Of a stretch of 64,000 nucleotides of DNA, positions 44,234-52,428 are shown in pieces (the stretch's first letter is position 1; each line of letters opens with the position of its first letter). The translations under genes and the position numbers were made by a program. The stretch lies in the NCBI RefSeq assembly GCF_019972135.1, contig NZ_BPFI01000001.1:293106-357105 (forward strand), given 5' to 3'. Origin of the DNA: Sulfurovum sp. TSL1. Lineage in GTDB: Bacteria > Campylobacterota > Campylobacteria > Campylobacterales > Sulfurovaceae. The notes beneath the pieces were generated by a model. That model was not told where the DNA came from, did no database searches, and saw only the letters and a list, made by a program, of their open reading frames with translations.

Positions 44234-45190
44234 ATTTTTAAATTCTCTTAATATTGTTTCTGTTTTTTCTTGATTAACATTGAAAAAGTCATAGGTACCG
44301 TCGATTATGCTCTTAAAACAGACATTTAATGAAAATATTAATTTTGTGTTTTCATCGAATGTAAATGATATTTTTTCTCCTTGACGAAATATTTTTGTTT
44401 CATCAATGAAATTAATATTTGTAGTTTGTCTTCCCTTTATATATGAAGATGGTGTTATTTCACCATTAGGCGAGTCAATTCTTGGATATCTAAATTTAAT
44501 AGACATATAATTTTTTGACGGCTCACAATCTCTTTTAGATACTATTCCCGCTCTATGCTCTAAACAATTACGTACTTTATTAATTTGAGAAAGAGTATCT
44601 AGTGATGCAGATAAGCTCAAATCATCTGTAATTATGTTTAGTTTCTCAGGAAATTTCTTACTATGGAATTTTGAACATAAAGTTTCAATATGTTTCTCGA
44701 ACTCTAATATTGTATCTCCTTTTTTACATTCTTTTAAAGAGATATATATCTTATATGCTAATTCAATATGTTCGTGTATTATTTTGACCAATTGATGATA
44801 ATTCAATAAATCAACTTCCATTTTAACGTCTGAATATATTTCTGAAAATTTTCTCAACTCAAGAGTTCTTAGGGAATAAATATATTCCAATTGTAGAGCT
44901 TTAGAATAATCACTTTCTGCTAATTGATTGATGGCTAGATATGTAAATTTATAATTTTGAAACCATTGTTCCATTTTTGAATTTAAGGTATTGGCCAACA
45001 AAAGTGGAGTAGCTCTAACTTGACCATATGAGTCAGTGGAAACTTGATAACTTATGGGAACATGATTAATCGTATATCCTTTGTATAACGGTTGAGTTTT
45101 CTCGTTCCCACGTTTTACGTGGGAATGCATACCGACATCAGAGATTCTATGACAATTTGACATATTTTTAAACTCACCTATGTTGATCAA
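44228..45190 (-). CDS. Hypothetical cassette-borne protein; N-terminal part crosses a REP
   Basis: Up to 320 residues. A REP palindrome (45101-45132) lies inside the first 30 codons (VGMHSHVKRGNEKTQPL), so the native start is likely lost or lies further in, for example the Met before EQWFQNYKFTYLAINQL. The remainder is helical, rich in Leu, Lys and Glu (LEYIYSLRTLELRKFSEIYS; DTLSQINKVRNCLEHRAGIV). NKVRNCLEHR resembles HEPN/RiboL-PSP-type R-x4-6-H motifs, a weak hint only. Confidence 0.55.
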   Translation of the reverse strand: MINIGEFKNMSNCHRISDVGMHSHVKRGNEKTQPLYKGYTINHVPISYQVSTDSYGQVRATPLLLANTLNSKMEQWFQNYKFTYLAINQLAESDYSKALQLEYIYSLRTLELRKFSEIYSDVKMEVDLLNYHQLVKIIHEHIELAYKIYISLKECKKGDTILEFEKHIETLCSKFHSKKFPEKLNIITDDLSLSASLDTLSQINKVRNCLEHRAGIVSKRDCEPSKNYMSIKFRYPRIDSPNGEITPSSYIKGRQTTNINFIDETKIFRQGEKISFTFDENTKLIFSLNVCFKSIIDGTYDFFNVNQEKTETILREFKNV

Positions 45191-45793
45191 ATATAATACA
45201 GAAAAAAGATAAAAATATGGGAAGAAGTAGATATAAAATATATGAACCTACACATCCACATTTTATTACTTGTACGGTATTGAACTGGATACCTTTGTTT
45301 ACAAGAAAAGATAGTGTTGAAATACTTCTTGAAAGCTTTAGATACCTTCAGGAAAAAGATAATTTCAAACTCTACGCTTATGTCATACTTGAAAATCATA
45401 TCCATATCTTAGCCCAAAGTGATGACATAGGTAAAAGTATGGCAAAATTTAAAACACATACTGCAAAATCTCTTATAAGATTACTTCAAAATGAAAATGT
45501 TAAAACCATACTGGAACAATTAATATTTTACAAAAAAGCACATAAATCAGATCGAGAATATCAATTATGGCAAGAAGGTATCCAGCCTAAACTTATGCAA
45601 AGTGATGCGATGATGATCTCTAAAATTAAATACATTCATGACAATCCTGTCAAAAGAGGATATGTAGATGAAGCCAAACATTGGCGATATAGTTCTGCCA
45701 GAGATTATGAAGGGGAAGTTGGTCTTTTAGATATTGAGCGGTTTTGGTAGTTTAAGCTCTCGTATGCATTCCCACGGAAACCGTGGGAACGAG
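45101..45793 (+). mobile_element. RAYT unit bounded by inverted REP palindromes
   Basis: REP at 45101-45132 (CTCGTTCCCACG-CGTGGGAATGCATAC) and inverted REP at 45763-45793 (TATGCATTCCCACGG-CCGTGGGAACGAG) flank the transposase gene, the classic REP-RAYT arrangement. It is inserted at the 5' end of the minus-strand gene at 44228. Confidence 0.85.
45217..45750 (+). CDS. REP-associated tyrosine transposase (RAYT)
   Basis: 177 residues, Y1/HUH transposase of the IS200-like family: PTHPHFITCTVLNWIPLF, YAYVILENHIHILAQ (H-x-H metal site, HIH), KYIHDNPVKRGYVDEAKHWR and YSSARDYEG. The catalytic Tyr is expected in the EYQLWQEG or IHDNP region, not assigned. RAYTs mobilise or copy REP palindromes. Looks complete. 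Confidence 0.92.
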   Translation: MGRSRYKIYEPTHPHFITCTVLNWIPLFTRKDSVEILLESFRYLQEKDNFKLYAYVILENHIHILAQSDDIGKSMAKFKTHTAKSLIRLLQNENVKTILEQLIFYKKAHKSDREYQLWQEGIQPKLMQSDAMMISKIKYIHDNPVKRGYVDEAKHWRYSSARDYEGEVGLLDIERFW

Positions 45794-45809
45794 GAATGAT
45801 AAGAATTTC

Positions 45810-45922
45810 TTATGTCCTTTAGTAGGATATAGGTCGATATTTGGACAAAGTGTTCTTCTATTTGTTAATTTCTGGCAATAAAGGACATTATGTCCTGCTA
45901 TTTTTTAGGAGATACATATGGA
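45810..45922 (+). repeat. About 110-bp repeated leader element, copy 2
   Basis: GTCCTTTAGTAGGATATA, GGACAAAGTGTTC, GGCAATAAAGGACATTATG, TCCTGCTATTTTTT and AGGAG align with 20770-20880. Here the ribosome-binding-like AGGAG is followed by an ATG (45918) but the frame closes after nine codons. The element has palindromic blocks (AGGACATTATGTCCT) suggestive of an operator. Confidence 0.55.
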
Positions 45923-45979
45923 AATCAAAACTGGTATCCACAACTAGATATCATTCTTAGAAAAGACGTGTTAAACAAT

Positions 45980-46855
45980 TCATTTTATATCTAAGACAGG
46001 CTTTTCACGATACGGGTGATTCTTTAAACGTGTGTCTGACCTGACAAACGGTTTTGCAATGCTTTTTGTGTTATCTACCCAGTCGTCCCAGTTGAAATCT
46101 TCAATGACTTTGGCTTGGTAGCTTTCATGTAATGGATGATTCAGAATGTCGTTCACATGTGTCCATTGGTAGAAACGTAAGAGATCGACCTGATAGGGGG
46201 TGGGGGTGCCTTTTGCATTTTTTACTTCTTTCTTCAATGCAACGACATCCTGCATGTTCACTTTGGTTGTCCAATTGATCTTTTCAGGCAGTACGACGGG
46301 TTCACCCGGAATATTATTGATACCTTTTTTCCATGTCGCTAAAACAGCAACCTTAGTGTCTGTCCGGTACAGCAGAATGGAATGGTTATACTCTTTGTTC
46401 TTGAAGAAGCCAAGATTGCCATATTGAAGTCGGGCACCGGTCAGGAAGGCAACAGCATCTGACCAGCAGGGACCGGTTCCTGAAATACCCTTGATGACAC
46501 TTCTATCTATAATGCCGTCAGGAAAAAGTATTTCGAATGCGACTTTCATACTGTTTGCAGCATGGGTGGTTCCTTCACAATCATGGCCATGCCACTTGAT
46601 CATATCCTTTATCGTTAAAGCATATGTGTACTGGTAATACCTGCCTTGCGTTCCTTTTGTAGCGAGAATTTCGAAAACAGGCGCATAGGGCTTAGCCACC
46701 ATCGGTGCATACCATGTAGGGATATTATCTGGCTGGGTTACACCGGTTTCTATGAATATGTTCACCCCTTGCTTATAAGTCGGTTCCTGTGCATGTATAG
46801 TATGATCGAATAACATCACGATCAATATTTGTGGAAAAAATAATCGTAGTTTCAT
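45980..46855 (-). CDS. Exported FmdE-domain protein
   Basis: 291 residues with a Sec signal peptide (LRLFFPQILIVMLFDHTIHA). FmdE-like core: DMIKWHGHDCEGTTHAANSM (H-x-H-x-C), FEILFPDGIIDRSVIKGISG, GTGPCWSDAVAFLTGARLQY. FmdE domains occur in formylmethanofuran dehydrogenase and in many metal/molybdopterin-linked proteins; the exported form has no assigned role. No related partner gene is adjacent. Confidence 0.82.
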   Translation of the reverse strand: MKLRLFFPQILIVMLFDHTIHAQEPTYKQGVNIFIETGVTQPDNIPTWYAPMVAKPYAPVFEILATKGTQGRYYQYTYALTIKDMIKWHGHDCEGTTHAANSMKVAFEILFPDGIIDRSVIKGISGTGPCWSDAVAFLTGARLQYGNLGFFKNKEYNHSILLYRTDTKVAVLATWKKGINNIPGEPVVLPEKINWTTKVNMQDVVALKKEVKNAKGTPTPYQVDLLRFYQWTHVNDILNHPLHESYQAKVIEDFNWDDWVDNTKSIAKPFVRSDTRLKNHPYREKPVLDIK

Positions 46856-46901
46856 GTCGAATCCTTTTTATGTTCATAAGAACTATGAGTGATATACCTT
46901 C

Positions 46902-47453
46902 TTAGTCATTTTTATCCATAATATGGGTTGCAATACCATCAAGGCTGTATTGATTATTTTTATCCCAATATTTTTTTATGCCTTCTTCACCTTTCTTCTT
47001 AGCCCACTCATTGAGCTGTTCTCTTTCGTCAATATAATCAAAAAATGGTATCGACATACCACAAGAAGACTGTACAAGCTCTATTTGTAAATCAAATATC
47101 TGTCTTGATCCCGGCAATGGGTTAAATAACGAAAACAATGATTCCCACTCCTTGTCTTTTTTATGGATAACTTTTGCAGTTCCATAAATACGCAATATCA
47201 TAGGATCACCTTGAAAAGCAGTAAACATAATGGTCATTCGAGGGTTCTCTTGAATATGTGCTGACGTTTCGTTACCGCTACCCGTTACGTTAAGCCATAC
47301 AATTCGATCTGCATCCAATACTTTTAAGGAATCCATACCTTTTGGAGATATATTTATTCTACTCTCAGCGGTTGCTGTACCAACAAAATATATTTTTTGT
47401 TCTTCGATAAACTGTATGAGTTTATCGGACAATTCAGAATATTGTTGTCCCAT
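46902..47453 (-). CDS. Pyridoxamine-phosphate-oxidase-fold FMN/heme-binding family protein
   Basis: 183 residues: KIYFVGTATAESRINISPKG, ADRIVWLNVTGSGNETSAHI, RMTIMFTAFQGDPMILRIYG, SCGMSIPFFDYIDEREQLNE. This is the general stress/pyridox_oxidase-like family found in many bacteria, not PdxH itself. A single gene; 47454-47666 upstream shows no ORF. Confidence 0.87.
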   Translation of the reverse strand: MGQQYSELSDKLIQFIEEQKIYFVGTATAESRINISPKGMDSLKVLDADRIVWLNVTGSGNETSAHIQENPRMTIMFTAFQGDPMILRIYGTAKVIHKKDKEWESLFSLFNPLPGSRQIFDLQIELVQSSCGMSIPFFDYIDEREQLNEWAKKKGEEGIKKYWDKNNQYSLDGIATHIMDKND

Positions 47454-47666
47454 TTGTTTTTTCCTTTGTATCTAAAGTTTAAACCGACCGACCAAAAAGT
47501 GCTTGAGAGTATTGATCAGTTTATTTTATTGAAGTATGAATAGTATACAAGAAATAGCTGGCCATTACAAGAAATGTCATCTAGATATTTAAGGTATTTA
47601 GATACGAAAAGAGGTGTGTTTTAATCTATGAATGTAATAGTAAAGTGAGAGAAGAGGAGGGTAGTA

Positions 47667-49163
47667 CTACCCTCTGTTGCTGCCTTGTCCGCCATTACGG
47701 CTGTCACGGCCACCACCGCTACGACTACCGCTTGAACGTCCGTTACGACCATGTCTACTGCGACCACCGCCGCCACTTCTGTTACCGCCACGATAACCAC
47801 CACGGTTACGGCCACCACCGCCACCGCCTCTGTTCTGCATTGCTCTTTCGATGAGAAGTTCTATCTCTTCAAGACCAAGACCGATGTTGTCTTTACCTTT
47901 AACAAAATTTTCTTCCTGAACTAAAGAAGCTAAAAGATGTGCGATCGTCACAATGTCTAGATCATGTTGAAGCGTTTTAACAAGATTGATAGCACTTTCA
48001 GTGACTTTGGTTTCAGAGATCTTAGCAATGAGCGCATCTGCACGATTGTTTTGTACTTCCATACGTGTAGGTATCACTTGTGTCGTCATCTTCGTACCCA
48101 CATCTTTTTCTATACGTTTGATGGTTCTGAGTTCGTTAGGGCTTACCAAAGTGATCGCTTCACCTGTTTTACCTCCACGACCTGTACGACCGATACGGTG
48201 TACATAGGACTCAGAGTCAAAAGGGATATGATAGTTGAAAACATGTGTCACATCATTGACATCAAGCCCACGTGCCGCTACATCCGTTGCAACAAAGATA
48301 TCGATACCGCCCTGTTTAAAGGCACGGATCGTTACTTCTCTTTGTTTTTGCTCCATATCTCCGTGAAGACCTGATACTTTAAATCCTTGTGCAGTCAGGT
48401 GCGCAACCAGTCTGTCCACCTCTTTTTTCATACGACAGAAGATGATACATTTGTTAGGGTTCTTGTAGTCAATAAGTCTTACAAGCGCATCGTCTCTCTC
48501 TTTGTCTTGTACAACATAGTAAAGTTGTGTGATAGAAGTATTTGTACTCTCAGCCTTCGTAATAGAAACTGTTTTAGGGTTTTTTAAGATCTGTTCAGCA
48601 AGTTTTCTGATACTCCCTGGCATCGTTGCTGAGAACATAAGTGTCTGACGCTCTTTTGGAAGGTAAGTAAAGATGTTCTTGATCTCATCCAGGAATCCCA
48701 TGTCAAGCATTTCATCTGCTTCATCAAGTACAACGAACTGAGGGTTCATTTTGATCTTGCCGCTCTCAAGCAGATCTTGGAGTCTACCCGGTGTTGCTAC
48801 GACGATAGAAGCCTGTTTGATACGTTCTATCTGTTTAGCATACGGTGTACCACCATAGACTGTAGCCGTTTTAAGTCCACTCATTTGACCGAAACGGTAC
48901 AGTTCATCACTCACCTGCATTGCAAGCTCACGGGTAGGAACGATCACAAGTCCCTCAACAGAACCGTCACCTTTCATCATACTCATGATAGGAAGACCAA
49001 ATGCAGCAGTCTTACCTGTACCTGTCTGTGCCTGTGCGATCATATCGTGACCTTCCAATACTAAAGGAATCGCGTCTTTTTGAACCGGGCTCGGTTCCGT
49101 AAATCCAGCTTCTGCTATAGCAGCCTGAATAGTCTCTTTTAAATTAAAATCTGTAAATTTCAT
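47667..49163 (-). CDS. DEAD-box ATP-dependent RNA helicase
   Basis: 498 residues: Q-motif (FTEPSPVQKDAIPLVLEGHD), AQTGTGKTAAFGLP, PTRELAMQ, VLDEADEMLDMGF, SATMPGS, HRIGRTGRGGK. The C-terminus after about residue 455 is a Gly/Arg/Ser-rich RGG tail (RGGYRGGNRSGGGGRSRHGR). CsdA/RhlE-like helicases remodel rRNA and mRNA, often in the cold. The transcript seems to carry a long leader. Confidence 0.95.
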   Translation of the reverse strand: MKFTDFNLKETIQAAIAEAGFTEPSPVQKDAIPLVLEGHDMIAQAQTGTGKTAAFGLPIMSMMKGDGSVEGLVIVPTRELAMQVSDELYRFGQMSGLKTATVYGGTPYAKQIERIKQASIVVATPGRLQDLLESGKIKMNPQFVVLDEADEMLDMGFLDEIKNIFTYLPKERQTLMFSATMPGSIRKLAEQILKNPKTVSITKAESTNTSITQLYYVVQDKERDDALVRLIDYKNPNKCIIFCRMKKEVDRLVAHLTAQGFKVSGLHGDMEQKQREVTIRAFKQGGIDIFVATDVAARGLDVNDVTHVFNYHIPFDSESYVHRIGRTGRGGKTGEAITLVSPNELRTIKRIEKDVGTKMTTQVIPTRMEVQNNRADALIAKISETKVTESAINLVKTLQHDLDIVTIAHLLASLVQEENFVKGKDNIGLGLEEIELLIERAMQNRGGGGGGRNRGGYRGGNRSGGGGRSRHGRNGRSSGSRSGGGRDSRNGGQGSNRG

Positions 49164-49409
49164 GTAATGTTTTCTTTATGTTGATATTGTGTGGGGTGGT
49201 AAAGTCTTGGCGATAGAACGGTTCTAAAGTTACAAGCATGTTATCTGGCACTCATTGCCGATACCCCCGCCGCTCTATGCAAGTGGGGTGCACCCTGTTT
49301 TATGCAACTTGATACCAAACTATCACACGCCAATGCGCGGCAAAAAGGAGATACGATTTGAATGTATCTAAATAAGGAGTTTGATACTCTCTTGCAGTAA
49401 AAGTTCGGA
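49164..49409 (-). promoter_or_regulatory. Long GC-rich 5' leader of the helicase gene
   Basis: If transcription starts just after the TATAAT at 49410-49415, the untranslated leader is about 240 bases. It is unusually G+C-rich for an intergenic stretch here and has palindromic blocks (GGGTGCACCC) and repeated TTGCATA. Cold-induced helicase mRNAs such as E. coli csdA have similar long leaders. A separate small RNA is an alternative. Confidence 0.4.
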
Positions 49410-49415
49410 ATTATA
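49410..49415 (-). promoter_or_regulatory. Consensus extended -10 (TGCTATAAT) for the helicase
   Basis: On the minus strand TTTTGCTATAATTCC. The gap 49416-49543 has no gene; a plus-strand TATAAT at 49478-49483 faces the smsB 3' end and may be chance. Confidence 0.5.
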
Positions 49416-49543
49416 GCAAAATAAATACAATAATGCTAGGGATATTTATATTTCTTATGGTTTCTTAAACTATTTGTTATAATTTTGATACACTGTAATG
49501 CATTGAATCACTATTTGAAACACTAAAAGCAGGTCGATACTTT

Positions 49544-50641
49544 TTACATAGTTTCAAAGTCTTTTGTCTCTTTGATGACGGCATTGATCTGTTCTTGCAG
49601 TGCATCAGGCAGTGAGGGGATCTTCAGGTCCAAAAATCCTTCAATGATCAGAGATTTTGCTTTCTCCTCTTCGATACCCGATGCCATCAGGTAGGCAAGT
49701 TCATCTTTGGAGATCATACCCACACTTGCCTCGTGGGAGAGTTCAAGATGCGGATCCTCGCCCAGCAATTCAGGGATGGCATGAATGAAGCCTTTTTTAC
49801 TCAGAAGCAATCCGTTGCATGACATCGAACCTCTGCCATTGGGGTGTTTACCTATGATCTTCCCGCGAGTGATCACTTTACCGCCATTGGAAACCACACG
49901 GCTGATGATCTCGGATGAAGCATTATCACCATTTAAGACCACCGTCGAACCTATATCAAACTCGGAGTTTTCGGGTGCATATATGACCGAGTAGAACTCT
50001 CCCAGAGCAGAATCTTCGAGTACTGCAAGCGGATCCATCTGGAGTTTTTTGACAGATCCCAATGCGACATAATTTGAAATGAACTTTGCATGTTTCCCGA
50101 CATGGGCAGCACTCCTGGGATAGACTTCTACCTCTTTCCCCCAGCTGTGTATCATGGTACTGGTGACAGTAGCCCCATCTTTGATAAAATACTCTGTGAC
50201 ACCCAGATGCTGTCCGGATACAATATGTACATTGGCCGCACAGCCGTTGATAAGATGAAGTTCGGAATTCTCTTCAGCGATCACAATATTATGTGTGCAT
50301 TGCGTGAATTTCTCGGTATTGATCATATAACAGGTATGTACAGGTAGAGTAATTTTAACACCAGCTTTGATACGGATGAAATAGCCCAGCAGCACATCAC
50401 TTGAAGCGACCTGCTTGACATAATCGTCTTTGTCTTTATCCACAAGCGTAAAGAATAGTTCTTTGAGCCATGCATATTTTTCCAATGCTTTTTCGATGGG
50501 GAGTATCTCAAGCCCCTCCGCGGCAGAGTGGGTATCTAAAATATCCCAGTCCTTTGCCAAAAAGCTTGCGGATCTCTCCACATCTTCATCAAATGCAACT
50601 TTTTTCAGGGTTGATTTCGTAGCTTCATCCAGTTGATTCAT
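49544..50641 (-). CDS. smsB: SmsB-like Fe-S scaffold (SufB/SufD family)
   Basis: 365 residues of SufB/D core fold with the typical beta-helix region (VHIVSGQHLGVTEYFIKDGA; GEFYSVIYAPENSEFDIGST) and the C-terminal helix set (LSHEASVGMISKDELAYLMA). It is shorter than SufB (479 aa here) and pairs only with one ATPase gene, as in the two-gene SMS system. It overlaps smsC by 4 bases. Its role as scaffold is inferred from family. Confidence 0.82.
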   Translation of the reverse strand: MNQLDEATKSTLKKVAFDEDVERSASFLAKDWDILDTHSAAEGLEILPIEKALEKYAWLKELFFTLVDKDKDDYVKQVASSDVLLGYFIRIKAGVKITLPVHTCYMINTEKFTQCTHNIVIAEENSELHLINGCAANVHIVSGQHLGVTEYFIKDGATVTSTMIHSWGKEVEVYPRSAAHVGKHAKFISNYVALGSVKKLQMDPLAVLEDSALGEFYSVIYAPENSEFDIGSTVVLNGDNASSEIISRVVSNGGKVITRGKIIGKHPNGRGSMSCNGLLLSKKGFIHAIPELLGEDPHLELSHEASVGMISKDELAYLMASGIEEEKAKSLIIEGFLDLKIPSLPDALQEQINAVIKETKDFETM

Positions 50642-51390
50642 CTGTGATCCTTTGATTCATTACTACATGCGACAGATCGTGAAAATCCCAATTTTTTGAT
50701 ATCTTCCATAAGTGTTTTAGGATCGCCGGTGCAAACGATATCTCCATCCATAAATATATGCCCCACATCCGCATCAATATAGTTAAGAATATGTCCGGTA
50801 TGGGTGATAATAATAGCAGAGCGTTCACGCTTTGTTTTGGGCATCTCTTTTTGAAGGATCTTGTTGATCGCTTTGGAGATCACCGCAATATTTTCGATAT
50901 CGACCCCGGATTCGGGTTCATCTATCAAAAGCAGGTCAGGGCTTTGTGCATAGAGTTTCAGTACTTCCGCTCTTTTGAGCTCTCCGCCGGAAAAACCGAC
51001 ATTGAGCTCTCTTTCTAAAAAGTTTTCCATACTGAGCGCCTGAATTTCATCCTCAAGATCCTCGGAGCGGTTGATCGCATGCAGAAAGTTTTGGAGTGTG
51101 ACCCCTTTGATCTTTGGCGGATGCTGAAAAGACATGCCTATACCCAGATTGGCGATCTCATCTGTGGTCAATGCTTGTATGTTTGTAGATTTTACGTGAA
51201 TCTCTCCACTGTCAATGCTATAGCCGGGAAGTTTCAAAATCGTATTGAGGAAGGTGGATTTTCCGGAACCGTTGGGACCGAAAATCACATGAACTTCACC
51301 TTTGCCCACGCTAAGGTTCATCCCTTTGATGATCTGTTTGTTCTCTACAGAGACATAGAGATCGGTAATTTCTAATAGGGGTCCATCCAT
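50638..51390 (-). CDS. smsC: SmsC-like ABC ATPase (SufC family)
   Basis: 250 residues: Walker A FGPNGSGKSTFLNTIL, Q-loop SFQHPPKIKGV, signature GFSGGELKRAEVLKL, Walker B PDLLLIDEPESGVDIENI, switch His in IIITHTGHIL. Clearly distinct from SufC at 53618 but of the same family. It has its own promoter and is separated from sufT by a terminator-like hairpin. Confidence 0.88.
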   Translation of the reverse strand: MDGPLLEITDLYVSVENKQIIKGMNLSVGKGEVHVIFGPNGSGKSTFLNTILKLPGYSIDSGEIHVKSTNIQALTTDEIANLGIGMSFQHPPKIKGVTLQNFLHAINRSEDLEDEIQALSMENFLERELNVGFSGGELKRAEVLKLYAQSPDLLLIDEPESGVDIENIAVISKAINKILQKEMPKTKRERSAIIITHTGHILNYIDADVGHIFMDGDIVCTGDPKTLMEDIKKLGFSRSVACSNESKDHR

Positions 51391-51452
51391 TTTAAACCCT
51401 TTCTTTCTTACAGACAGTTTAATATACCAATAAGTATATAGCTCTAAAACTG

Positions 51453-51458
51453 ATTATA
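51453..51458 (-). promoter_or_regulatory. Consensus -10 (TATAAT) for smsCB
   Basis: Minus strand TATGATATAATCAG, 63 bases before the smsC start. No clear -35. Confidence 0.45.
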
Positions 51459-51537
51459 TCATAAAATATCTCTATTCGTTTTTTGCACTCAAATATGTAT
51501 TTTAGCCTGTGGATTTGGATTGGAAAAAAAGAGAAAT

Positions 51538-51570
51538 AACGTGTACTAAAAAAGGTGTTTAATACACGTT
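51538..51570 (-). terminator. Likely intrinsic terminator of the suf operon
   Basis: AACGTGTA (51538-51545) pairs exactly with TACACGTT (51563-51570), with further TAAA/TTTA pairing inside. On the minus strand a T-run (CTCTTTTTTTCC) follows within about ten bases. It lies 39 bases after the sufT stop. Confidence 0.6.
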
Positions 51571-51608
51571 TGCTGGGTAGATTCAGATGGATAGGGTCAG
51601 TATGGTTT

Positions 51609-52004
51609 TTAGAGTAATCCCATAGCCAACTTTGCTTCATCGGTCATACTGTCTTGACCCCATGGCGGGTCAAAGACTATCTCTACCTCTACGTCTTCAA
51701 GACCCTCTTGACGCGTAGCGATACTTTTGACCAGGTCGATGATCACTTGTGAAAATGAACAGGTTGCTGAAGTCAGCGTCATCGTGATCTTGGCTTTTTT
51801 CATCATAGAGACTTCATCTGTCCATGTGTCTATATTGTAGATGAGTCCCAGGTCATAAATATTTACCGGAAGTTCAGGATCATAGATCTCTTTAAGGTGA
51901 GCGATGATCTTTTCTTTCATCTCTTCATCTGTTGGCTGAGAATCTATAAATTTCTGTTTCTCTTCAGCCATTTTGTCATTGATGTTTTTCTCTTCATTAC
52001 TCAT
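51609..52004 (-). CDS. sufT: SufT/MIP18-family (DUF59) protein
   Basis: 131 residues with the DUF59 core EIYDPELPVNIYDLGLIYNI, ITMTLTSATCSFSQVIIDLV (conserved Cys) and VEIVFDPPWGQDSMTDEAKL. Such proteins help Fe-S transfer or maturation. Last gene of the suf operon, 4 bases after sufE. Confidence 0.9.
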   Translation of the reverse strand: MSNEEKNINDKMAEEKQKFIDSQPTDEEMKEKIIAHLKEIYDPELPVNIYDLGLIYNIDTWTDEVSMMKKAKITMTLTSATCSFSQVIIDLVKSIATRQEGLEDVEVEIVFDPPWGQDSMTDEAKLAMGLL

Positions 52005-52008
52005 CAGA

Positions 52009-52428
52009 TCATCCTTGTTCTTTACATTTCTGTGCGTAGCCGTAGACCATATTTAAAAATGCTTCCAAACTTTGCTGGCGCACAGGAGAGAGGAGCTCTA
52101 CTACACCCATGTCATGGAGTTTGGCAGGATCAAAGTTGAGTATCTCATCTGCCGGGCGGTTGGAAAATATGTCTAAAAGAAGAGTCAGCATACCTTTTGC
52201 CATTTCAGAAGTACCTTCACCGCGAAGTTCGAGTATACCATTTTTACATTCGCCTACAAGCCATGCGTCAGAAGCACATCCTTTGACATAAGTATCTTCA
52301 TTTTTCTCTTCTTCAGAGAGTGTTGTATGGCGTTTCCCCAGATCAAAGATGTACTCTAACTTATCATTGTCCGTAGGAAAAAGTTCAAAATCTTCTTTAT
52401 ACCTTGCTACTGTCTCTTCCATATTCAT
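52009..52428 (-). CDS. sufE: SufE sulfur-transfer protein
   Basis: 139 residues: KLEYIFDLGKRHTTLSEEEK, VKGCASDAWLVGECKNG with acceptor C51, PADEILNFDPAKLHDMGVVE. SufE accepts sulfur from a cysteine desulfurase and hands it to SufBCD. No sufS is in this operon, so the desulfurase must be encoded elsewhere. Its start overlaps the sufD stop by one base. Confidence 0.92.
   Translation of the reverse strand: MNMEETVARYKEDFELFPTDNDKLEYIFDLGKRHTTLSEEEKNEDTYVKGCASDAWLVGECKNGILELRGEGTSEMAKGMLTLLLDIFSNRPADEILNFDPAKLHDMGVVELLSPVRQQSLEAFLNMVYGYAQKCKEQG

Noticed and set aside
47621-47824. Valine/alanine-rich ORF overlapping the helicase 3' end
   Set aside because: It is an out-of-frame reading of the Gly/Arg repeat tail of the helicase gene and has low-complexity composition.
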